Shown here: positions 8,215-17,135 of the stretch, in pieces | Position numbering within the stretch: the stretch's first letter is position 1 | Layout of the letters: each line of letters begins with the position of its first letter | NCBI RefSeq assembly: GCF_037335815.1 | Contig: NZ_CP147841.1 | Span: forward strand, 1-64,000 | DNA: 64,000 bases | Source: Salinirubellus litoreus | GTDB taxonomy: Archaea > Halobacteriota > Halobacteria > Halobacteriales > Haloarculaceae | Direction of reading: 5' to 3' | The notes under the pieces: model-generated | The model's input: the letters and a program-made list of their open reading frames with translations, nothing else | Database searches by the model: none | What the model was told of the DNA's origin: nothing | Made by a program: the position numbers and the translations under genes

Positions 8215-9531
8215 TCAGTCCTCGTCGACCATCTCGGCGTAGCCGAGGTTGTGGAGGCGCTCGGAGACGACCTCGCTGTCCTCGACCCGCGTGTCGCGCC
8301 GCACGTCGAGCGGTCGCTCCTCGATACGGGGAGTCGGGACCGCGTCCACGGCGGTCCCGACGTAGGTCGCCGGGACGGGTTCGTCGAGGAGCGACAGTAT
8401 CGTCGGCGGGAGGTCCTCGAAGTCGACGCTCGACGGCTGACCGGCCCGGACGTCCGGGCCGGCGAGCGCCCAGACCGCCGGGTTCGAGTGCGTCCCCGTC
8501 GTCGACTCGACGGAGACGCCGTCCGCACCCGCCTCGATCGGCGAGCGCAGCACGGCGTCGTACGCGCGCTTGGCCGCGAGCGGGAGCGGGACCCGCTCGG
8601 AGACGGCCCGCGCCAGCCGGTGGACCCCCTCGGGCGGGTCGCCCTGTCGCGGGCCGAAGCCGTGGTCGGAGAAGACGAGCAGGTCCGCGTCGGTCTCCGC
8701 CCGGATCCACCCCACGAGGTCGTCGACCCGCCGGTAGGACTCGAGGATCGCGTCGCCGTAGGTGGGGTCGTCGGCGACCATGTGCGCCCAGAAGCAGTGC
8801 TGGACGACGTCGATCGACTTGAGCAGGCTGTAGAGGTAGTCGAGGTCGTGTTCGCGCACCGCGTGCTTCGTGAACCGGATGCGTGCGTCGAGCACGTCGA
8901 ACATGTCCTCGTGGAGGGTCTCGAGGGTGACCTCCCCGAAGAGGTCGTCGTCGACGAACCCGTAGGGGCGGTCGCCGTAGCGGACGTCGATACGGTAGCC
9001 GAGTTCGTCGAGTTCCCCGGCCAGTTCGGGGGGGTACACCCGCCGATCGGTCGCCGGAGGGGTGAGCATCCCGGAGACACAGAAGCCGCCGTCGAGTTCC
9101 AGCGGCGGCCACAGCGGGAGCGGGTTGATCAGCCCGACCCGGACCCCGGACTCGGCGAGCAGTTCGGGGTAGGTCTTCACCCGGATGTCGGAGACGTTGA
9201 TCAGTTCGCGGGCGTCGGGTGCGGGCTCGCCCGCCCGCCGCTTCCGGTCCCCCTTCAGGAACCCGGTGACGCCGTGGGTCTCCGGGGTGACGCCCGTGAA
9301 GTGGGTCGTCCACTGGTTGGCCGAGGAGAGCGACGAACAGTGGGCGGTCCCGTACGCGCCGTCCTCGCGGAGCGACCGGAGTTCGGGGAGTTCGCCGGCG
9401 TCGATCCACCGGTCGAGTAACGAGGGTTCCATCCCGTCGACCGCGAGCGCGACGACGCGCGGGCCGTCTCGTTCGTCGTGGTCGCCGCGGACGTCGCGTT
9501 CGGTCCGATCACCGGGGTCGGAGCCGGTCAC
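8215..9531 (-). CDS. Type I phosphodiesterase/nucleotide pyrophosphatase-like protein (alkaline phosphatase superfamily)
   Basis: About 438 residues. VVALAVDGMEPSLLDRW at the N-terminus gives the first metal-site aspartate, SSANQWTTHFTGVTPETHG fits the nucleophile Ser/Thr region, DADLLVFSDHGFGP is the second metal block and GTHSNPAVWALAGP the third. The family hydrolyses phosphodiesters or phosphonates; the substrate here is unknown. The start is taken as GTG at 9531 because it overlaps the stop of the upstream fucose synthase gene by four bases (GTGA). It is the last gene of the dehydratase-fucose synthase operon. Confidence 0.82.
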   Translation of the reverse strand: MTGSDPGDRTERDVRGDHDERDGPRVVALAVDGMEPSLLDRWIDAGELPELRSLREDGAYGTAHCSSLSSANQWTTHFTGVTPETHGVTGFLKGDRKRRAGEPAPDARELINVSDIRVKTYPELLAESGVRVGLINPLPLWPPLELDGGFCVSGMLTPPATDRRVYPPELAGELDELGYRIDVRYGDRPYGFVDDDLFGEVTLETLHEDMFDVLDARIRFTKHAVREHDLDYLYSLLKSIDVVQHCFWAHMVADDPTYGDAILESYRRVDDLVGWIRAETDADLLVFSDHGFGPRQGDPPEGVHRLARAVSERVPLPLAAKRAYDAVLRSPIEAGADGVSVESTTGTHSNPAVWALAGPDVRAGQPSSVDFEDLPPTILSLLDEPVPATYVGTAVDAVPTPRIEERPLDVRRDTRVEDSEVVSERLHNLGYAEMVDED

Positions 9532-10549
9532 GGCTCGGGCGTCGATCCCGACCCGACGATGCGCTCGCGGTTCGCCTCGTACCAGTCGATGGTCTCGCGA
9601 AGCCCCTCCTCGAACTCCGTCGAGGCCCCCCAGTCGAAGCGCTCCCTCGCGCGGGCGGTGTCGAGCCGTCGGCGGGGCTGGCCGTCGGGTTTGGAGGTGT
9701 CCCACTCGACCTCGCCCTCGAACCCCGTCAGATCCGCGATCAGCTCCACGAGGTCGCGGATGGAGATCTCCATCCCGCTCCCGAGGTTGACGGGCTCGGG
9801 CCCGTCGTAGCGCTCGGTCGCGTCGAGGATTCCCTCGGCGGCGTCCTTCACGTAGAGGAACTCCCGGGTGGGCTCGCCGGTCCCCCAGGCGGTGATCGAG
9901 TCGTCGCCGCGCTCGCGGGCCTCGACGCACTTCCGGACGATGGCAGGGATGACGTGGGAGGTCTCCAGGTCGAAGTCGTCGCGCGGGCCGTAGAGGTTGA
10001 CGGGCATGAGGTAGATCCCATTAAAGCCGTACTGGTCGCGGTAGGCCTGCGACTGGGTGAGCAACGCCTTCTTCGCGATGCCGTAGGGGCGTTCGTCTCC
10101 TCGGGATACCCCTCGTAGAGGTCCTCCTCGCTGAACGGCACGGGGGTGTGCTTGGGGTACGAGCAGATCGTCCCGATGGTGGTGAACTTCTCGACGCCGA
10201 CCCGGCGGGCGGCCTCGATGAGTTCGATGCCCATGATCGCGTTCTCGTAGAAGTAGGTCCCCGGATTGTCGCGGTTGGCACCGATGCCGCCGACCGTCGC
10301 CGCCAGGTGGATCACGACGTCGGCCGCCGAGTCCTCGAGCGCCCGGTCGATGTCGGAACGGTCGCGCAGGTCGTACTCGTCGCTCCGGGGGACGAACACG
10401 TCCACCCCGGGAGCGCGCGACCGGAGGTCCTCGACGAGGTGGCTCCCCAGAAAGCCCGATCCGCCGGTGACCATCACCGTGCGGCCGTCCCAGTAGTCGT
10501 GTCCGCACTCGCCGTCGTCACCGGCCTCGGTGGTGCTCTCGCCCGTCAT
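9528..10549 (-). CDS. fcl: GDP-L-fucose synthase-like epimerase/reductase, frameshifted
   Basis: Extended short-chain dehydrogenase of about 340 residues. The N-terminal frame has VMVTGGSGFLGSHL (NAD(P) binding), DVVIHLAATVGGIGANRDNP and TIGTICSYPKHTPVPFSEED, all characteristic of GDP-4-keto-6-deoxymannose epimerase/reductase. The other frame continues with PYGIAKKALLTQSQAYRDQY (the YxxxK site) and WGTGEPTREFLYVKDAAEG. The frame breaks at the G run 10086-10089; adding one G restores it. ATG at 10549 overlaps the upstream gene stop by four bases. It makes GDP-L-fucose from the dehydratase product, feeding the fucosyltransferase at 5.1 kb. Confidence 0.85.
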
Positions 10550-11607
10550 CGCCAGTCGACCCGTCCGTACCACGCCTCGCGGTTCTGTGCGTACCAGTCG
10601 ATGGTGCGGCGGATGCCCTCGCGCCAGTCGACGCGGGGCTCCCAGCCGGTCTCGGCGTTGAGCTTCTCGTAACCCACCAGGAGCTCCTCGACGTCCGAGT
10701 CGCCGGGGCGGAAGCGGTCCTCGTCCTGGATGATCTCGGGGTGCTCCCAGTGACCGTGTTCGGCACCCACCTCGAGGATGGTGTCAGCCCAGTCGCGCAT
10801 CGAGATGTTCTTGCCGTGGCCGTAGACGTACTGCTCGCCGGGGGAGCCGCCGAGCGCGACGTGGAGGTGACCGCGGACCCCGTCGGAGACGTAACACATG
10901 TCCCGCTTGGACTGGAGGTTGCCCAGTTCGACGACGTCCCGCTCCAGAGCCTGGGTGATGATGGTCCCCGTGATGTAGCGCGGGTTCTGGCGCGGGCCAT
11001 AGTTGTTGAACATCCGCGTGGTCACCGCGGGGAGCCCGTAGGCGTCGTGGTAGTTCATCGTGAGGAAGTCGGCGGCGAGTTTGGAGGTGGCGTAGACGCT
11101 CTTGGGGTTGACCGGCGAGCGCTCGGAGAGCAGGACCCGGCCGTCGTCCTCGAAGTCGTGGGCGTCCATCATCTCCTCCTTGACGTTACCGTACTCCTCA
11201 CTCGTCCCGGCGGTGTCGAACTTCGCGACGTCCAGATCGAGGTCGACGACGGCCTGGAGGAGGTTGAGCGTCCCGAGGACGTTCGTGTCGACCGTATCGT
11301 AGGGCCGGGACCAGGACTCCCCGACGTGGGCCTGTGCCGCGAGGTGGAAGAGGAGGGTGTCGTCGTACGGCTGGAGCGCCGAGAGGGCGCGCCGAACGGA
11401 GTGAGGGTCGCGGAGGTCCCCGCGGTGGACCGTGACCTCCCCGGAGCGGTGGACGATGTTGTTCAGCTCGCCGCTGGAGGTCGCCCGGACGAACGCGTGG
11501 ACGTCCGCGCCGTGGTCGACCAGCCAGTCGACGAGGTGCGAGCCGACGAACCCGTCCGCCCCGGTGACGAAGACGGGTCGTTCGGCGACCTGGTCCTCGA
11601 TGTCCAT
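10546..11607 (-). CDS. gmd: NDP-sugar 4,6-dehydratase, probably GDP-mannose 4,6-dehydratase
   Basis: 353 residues, extended short-chain dehydrogenase: VFVTGADGFVGSHL at the N-terminus, FHLAAQAHVGESW, the TSEEYG motif, SVYATSKLAADF (Tyr-Lys pair) and RMFNNYGPRQ. It would oxidise and dehydrate GDP-mannose to the 4-keto-6-deoxy sugar. The motifs alone also allow dTDP- or CDP-glucose dehydratase. The four-base overlap with a GDP-fucose synthase gene makes GDP-mannose the likely substrate. It is the first gene of a three-gene minus-strand operon. Confidence 0.7.
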   Translation of the reverse strand: MDIEDQVAERPVFVTGADGFVGSHLVDWLVDHGADVHAFVRATSSGELNNIVHRSGEVTVHRGDLRDPHSVRRALSALQPYDDTLLFHLAAQAHVGESWSRPYDTVDTNVLGTLNLLQAVVDLDLDVAKFDTAGTSEEYGNVKEEMMDAHDFEDDGRVLLSERSPVNPKSVYATSKLAADFLTMNYHDAYGLPAVTTRMFNNYGPRQNPRYITGTIITQALERDVVELGNLQSKRDMCYVSDGVRGHLHVALGGSPGEQYVYGHGKNISMRDWADTILEVGAEHGHWEHPEIIQDEDRFRPGDSDVEELLVGYEKLNAETGWEPRVDWREGIRRTIDWYAQNREAWYGRVDWR

Positions 11608-11784
11608 GTCTGTCCGGACCCATCCCCCGCCCGGTCTTTACACTTTCCCACGCAGCAGTACCCGTAGTAACGAAGTGGCTCGACGCCGACCGCGATCGGC
11701 GTGGTCGGGTGTCCGTCGAACCGCCGCGTCCGGCCGATTGCACGGTCCCGGGGATCCGCCGCGTCCGCTCGGGGGATCCGTGTC

Positions 11785-12945
11785 TCACTCCTCGACGCCG
11801 GAGACGAAGACGGCCAGCCACTCGCTGCGGTCGCGCCGGCGGGTCACTCGAACCTCCTCGACCCACTTCACCCACTGGAAGCCGCGACGGCCGGGGGCGA
11901 CGAGTCGGAGCGGGAACCCGTGACCGTGTGCGAGTCGGTCGCCGTCGACGTGGGTGGCGAGCGTCGCGTCGCGGGCCTCCGCCAGCGGGAGCGACCACCG
12001 GTAGCCGGTCACCGACCGGAACTGCACCCACGCGGCGTCCTCGTGGACGCCCACGGCGTCGAGCAGGTCACCCACACGGAGCCCCTGCCAGTCGTGTTCC
12101 GAGTACCACCCCGAGGTGCAGTCGAGGAGCGCGCGGTCCTCGTGGACCGCGAAGGAAGCGCGGTCCGTACGGACCGCGAGCGCGCGGTCCTCGTGAGCGG
12201 GCGAGACGGCGGCGTACGCCAGATCGGCCGGCGACCCGACCAGCCCTCGAACGGAGAGCGTCCAGTCGGATACCGAGACTGGGTCGGGATCGTCGGCCAC
12301 CCACGCGGTGACCGGAAACGCGTTTCCGTCACCCGAGCCGGTCTCGCGAGAGCCGGTGAACCGCCGGGTCGCCCCGGCGGTGTCGAGCAGCCGGTTGGCC
12401 GACCCCTGGAGCCGCCAGGCGAGCGCGCCCGCGCCGACGAGGGCCGTGTACTGGAGCGCGGTGCGTCGGCCCTCGAAGTCGGTAGACGAGAGGGGACGGA
12501 ACCGCCGGGTGAGGTGGTAGGCGAGCAGCGGGACGACGAGGAGGCCGAGCCCGACGTGGAGGTTCAACAGCCCCCACGGCCCGAGGTCGAGCGTCCCGCC
12601 GAACACCCACCAGACGCCGGTGGCGAGCGCGCCGACCGTGGCGAGGACCATGAGCACCGAGAGCGCCCGCGTGACCGTCAGCTCCGCGAGCCGGCCGCGG
12701 ACCCGGCGGAGCTTGAAGTAGAGGAAGGCGACGAGCGAGATGCCGGCGACGCCGTGGGTGGCGAACACCCACGCCTCGTCGGGGCGTCCCGAGAGGAACC
12801 CGAGGACGCCGGTGAGGAGGACGACGAGGAGGAGGGCGAACAGCGACCAGTCGACGAGCCGCGGGTGTGGCGAGAGCAGCGTCCGAAGGCGGGCGAGCGC
12901 GGTCCGGACGCGTCCGCTCGTCCCCCGGTCGCCGGGAGTTCCCAT
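11785..12945 (-). CDS. Membrane-anchored molybdopterin-dependent sulfite-oxidase-like oxidoreductase
   Basis: 386 residues. Residues 28-180 form about five membrane helices with histidines (64, 130, 144) that could ligate haem in a cytochrome b561-like arrangement. Residues 210-386 form an oxidoreductase molybdopterin-binding domain with LLDCTSGWYSEHDWQG, Cys276 being the likely Mo ligand, and HGFPLRLVAPGRRGFQWVKW. This resembles a YedYZ-type enzyme with the membrane and Mo domains in one chain. Substrate unknown. Residues 251-273 hold a repeated HEDRAL segment absent from typical family members. ATG at 12945. Confidence 0.8.
   Translation of the reverse strand: MGTPGDRGTSGRVRTALARLRTLLSPHPRLVDWSLFALLLVVLLTGVLGFLSGRPDEAWVFATHGVAGISLVAFLYFKLRRVRGRLAELTVTRALSVLMVLATVGALATGVWWVFGGTLDLGPWGLLNLHVGLGLLVVPLLAYHLTRRFRPLSSTDFEGRRTALQYTALVGAGALAWRLQGSANRLLDTAGATRRFTGSRETGSGDGNAFPVTAWVADDPDPVSVSDWTLSVRGLVGSPADLAYAAVSPAHEDRALAVRTDRASFAVHEDRALLDCTSGWYSEHDWQGLRVGDLLDAVGVHEDAAWVQFRSVTGYRWSLPLAEARDATLATHVDGDRLAHGHGFPLRLVAPGRRGFQWVKWVEEVRVTRRRDRSEWLAVFVSGVEE
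12131..12195. repeat. Direct repeat plus 20-bp perfect palindrome inside the Mo-oxidoreductase gene
   Basis: The 14-mer gcgcggtcctcgtg occurs at 12131-12144 and again at 12182-12195. Between them, 12159-12178 is a perfect 20-bp palindrome (cgcggtccgt and its complement). The repeats encode the duplicated HEDRAL peptide and stay in frame, so this looks like a small in-frame expansion in a loop just before the Mo-ligand cysteine. Confidence 0.8.
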
Positions 12946-13017
12946 ACCTCCCCCAGGGTCCCGAGCGGTATAGGCCCCGCGGGAGCCGTGGGGAGGCCAC
13001 GTGGGGAGATGCCTACA

Positions 13018-13091
13018 CCGTCGGACAGAGGCTTCGATAGATTCCACCGGGGAAGCCCCCGACGGTTCCTATCAACCGTTCTGTCCGACGG
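13018..13091. repeat. Inverted repeat in the divergent promoter region
   Basis: ccgtcggacag (13018-13028) and its exact complement ctgtccgacgg (13081-13091) flank 52 bases. An inner pair gatag/ctatc extends the symmetry. The right arm abuts the TATA-like box gtatatgt (13091-13098) of the CBS-MaoC gene. It could be a large operator or an RNA hairpin. Confidence 0.6.
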
Positions 13092-13122
13092 TATATGTGC
13101 CCGGGCGGCCTCCGTCCACTCG

Positions 13123-14096
13123 ATGCTCGTTTCGCTCCCCGTCAGGGACGTGATGACCGAGACGGTCGAGACTATCGGGACCGACGCGACCGCCGCGGAG
13201 GTGGCCGAACGGATCGCCGCGTCCGAACACACGTCGGTCGTGATCTGTGACGGCCGCCAGCCAGCGGGGATCGTCACCGAGTCGGACGTGGTTCGACTGT
13301 ACGCCGAGGACACCCCCCGCGACACGCCGGTCACCGCGTTCATGTCCGCCGACCTGGTGGTGATCGGTCCGGACGAACCGATCGAACGTGCGGCAGAGGT
13401 GCTCGGCGAGCGCGACGTCCGGCGGCTCCCGGTCGTCGAGGACGGACGGATCGTCGGCATCGTCACGGTCTCGGACGTCGCGTACTACCTCCCGCACGTC
13501 CTCCGCGACCGGCGGGCGTGGGCCGAACGCACCAGGAGACGGGCGGCGGGCGGCAGCACCGCATACGAGGAGGAGGGTGGGAGTTCGAGTCACACGGGAC
13601 CGACGACGGCCTCGACGTCGGCGACGTCGTCCGGTTCACGAAGACCGTCTCGGAGGCGGACGTCGAGGCGTTCGCGGACGCGACCGGCGACACGAACCGC
13701 CTCCACCTCGAAGAGGCGTTCGCCGCCCGGTCCCGGTTCGGCGAACGCATCGCCCACGGCGTCCTCGGATCGGGGGTCATCTCCGCGGCGCTCGCGCGCA
13801 TCCCCGGGCTCACCATCTTCCTCTCCCAGGAGCTCTCCTACCTCGCGCCGGTCGAACTCGGTGAGACGGTCACGGCCGTCTGCGAGGTGGTCGAGGACCT
13901 GGGGAACCGAAGATACCGGCTCTCGACGGAGCTGTTCGACGGCGAGGGCGAGTGTGTCATCGACGGCGAGGCGGTCGTCCTGCTCGACGACCTCCCCGAC
14001 GAGGCCGAGGGGGACGACGCGGACGGCGAGACCGAGGAAGAAGAAGGGGGAAAAGAGGAGGAGGACGCGCTGTCCGCCGACGCGACCTCACGATAG
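13123..14096 (+). CDS. CBS-domain pair fused to MaoC-like hydratase domain, frameshifted
   Basis: The first frame (ATG 13123, TATA about 30 bp upstream) encodes two CBS motifs: VRDVMTETVETIGTDATAAE and TAFMSADLVVIGPDEPIERA, ending YEEEG near residue 151. The second frame continues WEFESHG and a MaoC/R-hydratase fold with FADATGDTNRLHL, FGERIAHGVLGSG and LSYLAPVELGETV, then a very acidic tail. Adding one G at 13575-13577 fuses them into about 324 residues. CBS pairs usually sense adenosyl ligands; MaoC domains hydrate enoyl-CoA. A ligand-gated hydratase or an acyl-CoA sensor is inferred. Two adjacent genes remain possible but the join is seamless. Confidence 0.7.
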
Positions 14097-14119
14097 AAGC
14101 GGGTGACGAGCGCGTGCTC

Positions 14120-14407
14120 TCAGCGGGCGTCGGGGAGCGCGGCGTTCGCCTCGTCGATGCAGTTGTGGAGCCGTCGGGTACAGGTAGGATCGAACGCGAG
14201 CGGTGCGGCCGCCGAGGTGCGCTCGGAGGCGTCGGCGGTCGAGTCGGCCCAGCGGTCGGGGTGGCCCGTCCCGGTAGCGAGTCGGGGCGAACGGGGCGTA
14301 CCGTGACGGGCGGTCCCGCCGGTCGCCGCGGTGTCCGAGCGGTCGGCGAGGTCCGCCCCCGGCCCGGTTCCGGTCCCGTCCTCGTCGGGAGGTGTGGTGG
14401 TGCTCAT
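14120..14407 (-). CDS. Hypothetical small protein
   Basis: 95 residues, not recognised. The first 65 are low-complexity (Thr, Gly, Ala, Asp, Arg); the end, FDPTCTRRLHNCIDEANAA, looks more like folded sequence with two cysteines. Codon choice is compatible with coding, but there is no clear promoter and the antisense frames are also open, so it may be spurious. Confidence 0.3.
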   Translation of the reverse strand: MSTTTPPDEDGTGTGPGADLADRSDTAATGGTARHGTPRSPRLATGTGHPDRWADSTADASERTSAAAPLAFDPTCTRRLHNCIDEANAALPDAR

Positions 14408-14793
14408 CTCAGTCGCCTCCGGCGGTAGTGGTTCGCTCCGTCCGAGTTCGGGTCGCTCCTCCCGTTCGGGGCGTCCGGGGGTCGGAGGACCTCCGGGGCC
14501 GGGCGTCCGGTTCGGGCGGTTTCGGTGGCGTTCGAAGCGTCTCGGGATTGGCGGTCGGTCGGCCGTGTCGGTGGTCGATGGGCATCTGGTGAGTGTGTCG
14601 AGGGGCAGTCGGAGGTCGTCGCTACGGTCGGCGGAGAAGGGTTCAGTGTACGCGTACGACGACGGGCATGTACGCCACCCTTCCGACCGATTGATCATAA
14701 ACGTTCCTGTTGAATCCGCGCGGTCGCTCCACGTACCGGGGACCCTCCGAGTTCCGAGGGGATACTGTCGGGTGACGGTGGATTTCGCCGGTC
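14408..14793. other. Intergenic region, no gene recognised
   Basis: 386 bases upstream of the small hypothetical gene and beyond the stop of the convergently placed thiL. Mostly GC-rich low-complexity sequence with open frames on both strands but no family match. An AT-rich patch (gattgatcataaac, about 14690-14703) is the only promoter-like feature. Confidence 0.4.
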
Positions 14794-15675
14794 TCACCCC
14801 GCGTCGCCGTGCGTCCATCCCTCGTCCGCGAGTGGCTCGCCGTCGAGGCGGACGTCGCCGTCGGTCGCCACGCCGAGACGAGTGAGATCGACCGGGCACG
14901 CCTCGCGCGCGACCGCCAAGCGGTCGGCGGGGACCGTACAGACCAGCTCGAAGTCCTCGCCGAACGTCGTCGCCAGCCGGAGCGCCTCGCGCTCGTCGTC
15001 GGCGACATCGCGTACGGCGGGGTCGACGGGGAGCGCCGAGGCGTCGACGTCGAACCCGCAGTCCGAGGCCTCGGCGAGCTGGTGGAGCGATCGGGCGAGG
15101 CCGTCGCTCGAGTCCATCATCGCCGTCGCCTCCGGGGCGAGCGCGACCCCGGCGGCCACGCGGGGCGTGAACCGGAACAGCTCGTTCGCCCGCTCGGTCT
15201 CGTCACTCCGAAAGAGTTCGAGGGCGGCCGCCGACCGCCCGAGCGTCCCCGTCACGCAGACGGTGTCACCCGGCTCGGCCCCCGAGCGCAGCACGGGGCT
15301 CCCGGTCTCGCCGAGCGCCGTCGTGGCGACGGTGAACTCCTCGTGACCGTCGAGGTCCCCCCCGACGTACTCCGCACCGACCACCTCGCACACCTCGCTC
15401 GTACCGTCGACGAACGCCCCGAGCTCGTCGGGGTCGAACGAGGGCGCGGCGTAGACGGCCACCGCGGCCGTCGCGCGGGCACCCATCGCCGCCACGTCCG
15501 AGAGGGAGGCACCGACCGACCGCCAGCCGGCGGTGTACCGGGTAGTGCCGTCGGGGAAGTCGGTCGTCTCGTGGAGCATGTCGGTCGTCACGACGGTCCC
15601 GTCGACGACCGCCGCGTCGTCGCCGGCCCGGTCGAGCCGGTCACCCAGCAGGCGGAGGGCGGCCCGTTCGTCCAT
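14794..15675 (-). CDS. thiL: Thiamine-monophosphate kinase
   Basis: 293 residues. GDDAAVVDG and TTDMLHETTDF give the N-terminal Mg/ATP site, then GWRSVGASLSDVAAMGA, VGGDLDGHEE, DTVCVTGTLGRSAAAL and MDSSDGLARSLHQLA, the full motif set of ThiL (PurM-like fold). It phosphorylates thiamine monophosphate to the diphosphate cofactor. Length is normal (about 290-320). ATG at 15675. Ends just inside a GC-rich spacer; no neighbour shares the pathway. Confidence 0.92.
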   Translation of the reverse strand: MDERAALRLLGDRLDRAGDDAAVVDGTVVTTDMLHETTDFPDGTTRYTAGWRSVGASLSDVAAMGARATAAVAVYAAPSFDPDELGAFVDGTSEVCEVVGAEYVGGDLDGHEEFTVATTALGETGSPVLRSGAEPGDTVCVTGTLGRSAAALELFRSDETERANELFRFTPRVAAGVALAPEATAMMDSSDGLARSLHQLAEASDCGFDVDASALPVDPAVRDVADDEREALRLATTFGEDFELVCTVPADRLAVAREACPVDLTRLGVATDGDVRLDGEPLADEGWTHGDAG

Positions 15676-15886
15676 GCCGGGTGGTGGGGAGGCGACCACT
15701 TCAACCGTCCGTGACGACCCGTGACGACCGGGTGAGCGCCGACGCCGTCCGAGGCCGCCCGCGGCGCTACCCCGCCGGTCGGACGCCGGGTGCGTGCCCC
15801 GGGTTCCGGTGGCACCCCACGATCCCGTCCCGTTCAGTCGGGGTGGGTTCGGAGGCTTCAAGCGGCGGCCCGCGCTCTTGCGGGAC

Positions 15887-16939
15887 ATGGACGTCGACTG
15901 GCGGACGACGCTCGTCGGGTTCGCCGCCGCGCTCGTCGTCCTCGGCCTCCTCGTCGGACTCGTCGGCGTCGGCCGCGTCGTCGACGCGCTCTCGAGGGCC
16001 GATCCGGTCGTCCTCGTCGGCGTCCTCGCGGTCGCCACCGTCTGGATGACCGCGTGGGGGCTCTCGCTCCGGACGGTGCTCGGCATACTCGGTTCGGCGA
16101 TACCCGCCCGGGTCGCGGTCCTGGTGTTCACGGCGGCGACGTTCGCCAACAACGTCACGCCGTTCGGCCAGGCCGGCGGCGAGCCCGTCACGGCGCTGTT
16201 CATCTCGCGGACCGCCGACACGGAGTACGAGACCGGCCTGGCGGCCATCGCCAGCGTCGACTCGCTCAACTTCGTGCCCTCGATACTGCTCGCGCTCGTG
16301 GGCATCGGCTACTTCTCGGCGACGGTGGCGTTCGGCCGCCGCCTCCAGTACGCGGCCGTCGCCGTCGCCGGGCTCGCGGTCGGTATCCCGCTCGTCGGGA
16401 TCTACGCCTGGAACAACCGCTATCGGGTCGAGGCGACGGTCGTCCGCCTGCTCACCCCGATCATCCGCTGGTTCGGCCGGGTGCTCCCGCGCCGGGACCC
16501 GCCCGACGTCCACGTCATCGAGGCGCGCATCGAGCGGTTCTTCCACGCCATCGAACGGGTGACCGGCGACCGCCGGCGGCTGGCGATGGCGCTCGGGTTC
16601 TCCGCGCTCGGGTGGCTCTGCCTCTCGGGGTCGCTCTGGCTCTCGCTCTACGCGCTGGGCTACCCCACCCCGTTCGCCGCGATGCTCGTCGTCGTCCCGA
16701 TCGGGGCGATCGCGGGGATAACCCCGCTCCCCGGTGGTCTCGGCGGCGTCGAGGCGGTCCTCGTCGCCCTGCTCGTCCCGACGACGGGGGTGACCGTCGC
16801 CGCGGCCACCGCCGCCGTCGTCATCCACCGGACGGCCACCTACTGGCTCCCGGTGCTCGTCGGCGGCGGGACCGCCGCCGCCATCGGGGCCGGCGGGATA
16901 CTGTCGACGCCGGACCGGAAGACCCGCGAGAACGACTGA
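15887..16939 (+). CDS. Lysylphosphatidylglycerol-synthase-type flippase domain protein (UPF0104/YbhN family)
   Basis: 350 residues with about eight predicted membrane helices. The segments ATFANNVTPFGQAGGEP and IAGITPLPGGLGGVEA are the two conserved loops of the UPF0104 family (related to the flippase half of MprF and to AglD-type archaeal proteins). A polar loop lies near residues 180-230. It probably moves or protects a lipid or lipid-linked sugar in the cytoplasmic membrane. ATG at 15887 was chosen because the helical N-terminus begins there; upstream in-frame codons look non-coding. Confidence 0.8.
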   Translation: MDVDWRTTLVGFAAALVVLGLLVGLVGVGRVVDALSRADPVVLVGVLAVATVWMTAWGLSLRTVLGILGSAIPARVAVLVFTAATFANNVTPFGQAGGEPVTALFISRTADTEYETGLAAIASVDSLNFVPSILLALVGIGYFSATVAFGRRLQYAAVAVAGLAVGIPLVGIYAWNNRYRVEATVVRLLTPIIRWFGRVLPRRDPPDVHVIEARIERFFHAIERVTGDRRRLAMALGFSALGWLCLSGSLWLSLYALGYPTPFAAMLVVVPIGAIAGITPLPGGLGGVEAVLVALLVPTTGVTVAAATAAVVIHRTATYWLPVLVGGGTAAAIGAGGILSTPDRKTREND

Positions 16940-16945
16940 TAGGTG

Positions 16946-17045
16946 CCCGCCCTGACGACCGGGGACGACTGACGGGGGTCCCCGCCCCGACGACCGGGGG
17001 CGACCAAGGGTGTTCCCCCAGTGACGATCAGGGGTCGATCAGCCG
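16946..17045. repeat. Three degenerate tandem copies of a ~35-bp unit
   Basis: Units beginning at 16946, 16981 and about 17015 share the core tgacgaccggggacgac (with changes). The first two differ at few positions and the third is more diverged. The array lies immediately after the flippase stop codon and ends about 90 bp before rps19e. There are no spacers, so it is not a CRISPR. Confidence 0.6.
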
Positions 17046-17135
17046 GCATTCACGGGACGCCGGACGGGAACAGCCCCCACGCGCCCGACTGCGTACCAAC
17101 AGCGTTAAACGCGGTCCGAGGGTACGCTGCGGGTA

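Noticed and set aside
11701..13122. Long plus-strand open frame antisense to the Mo-oxidoreductase
   Set aside because: Its product is Arg/Pro/Glu-rich and lacks domain motifs until the CBS start at 13123. It is a GC-driven shadow of the minus-strand gene.
16946..17045. Possible CRISPR array
   Set aside because: The units are contiguous, degenerate and without spacers, and no cas gene is present in the window.
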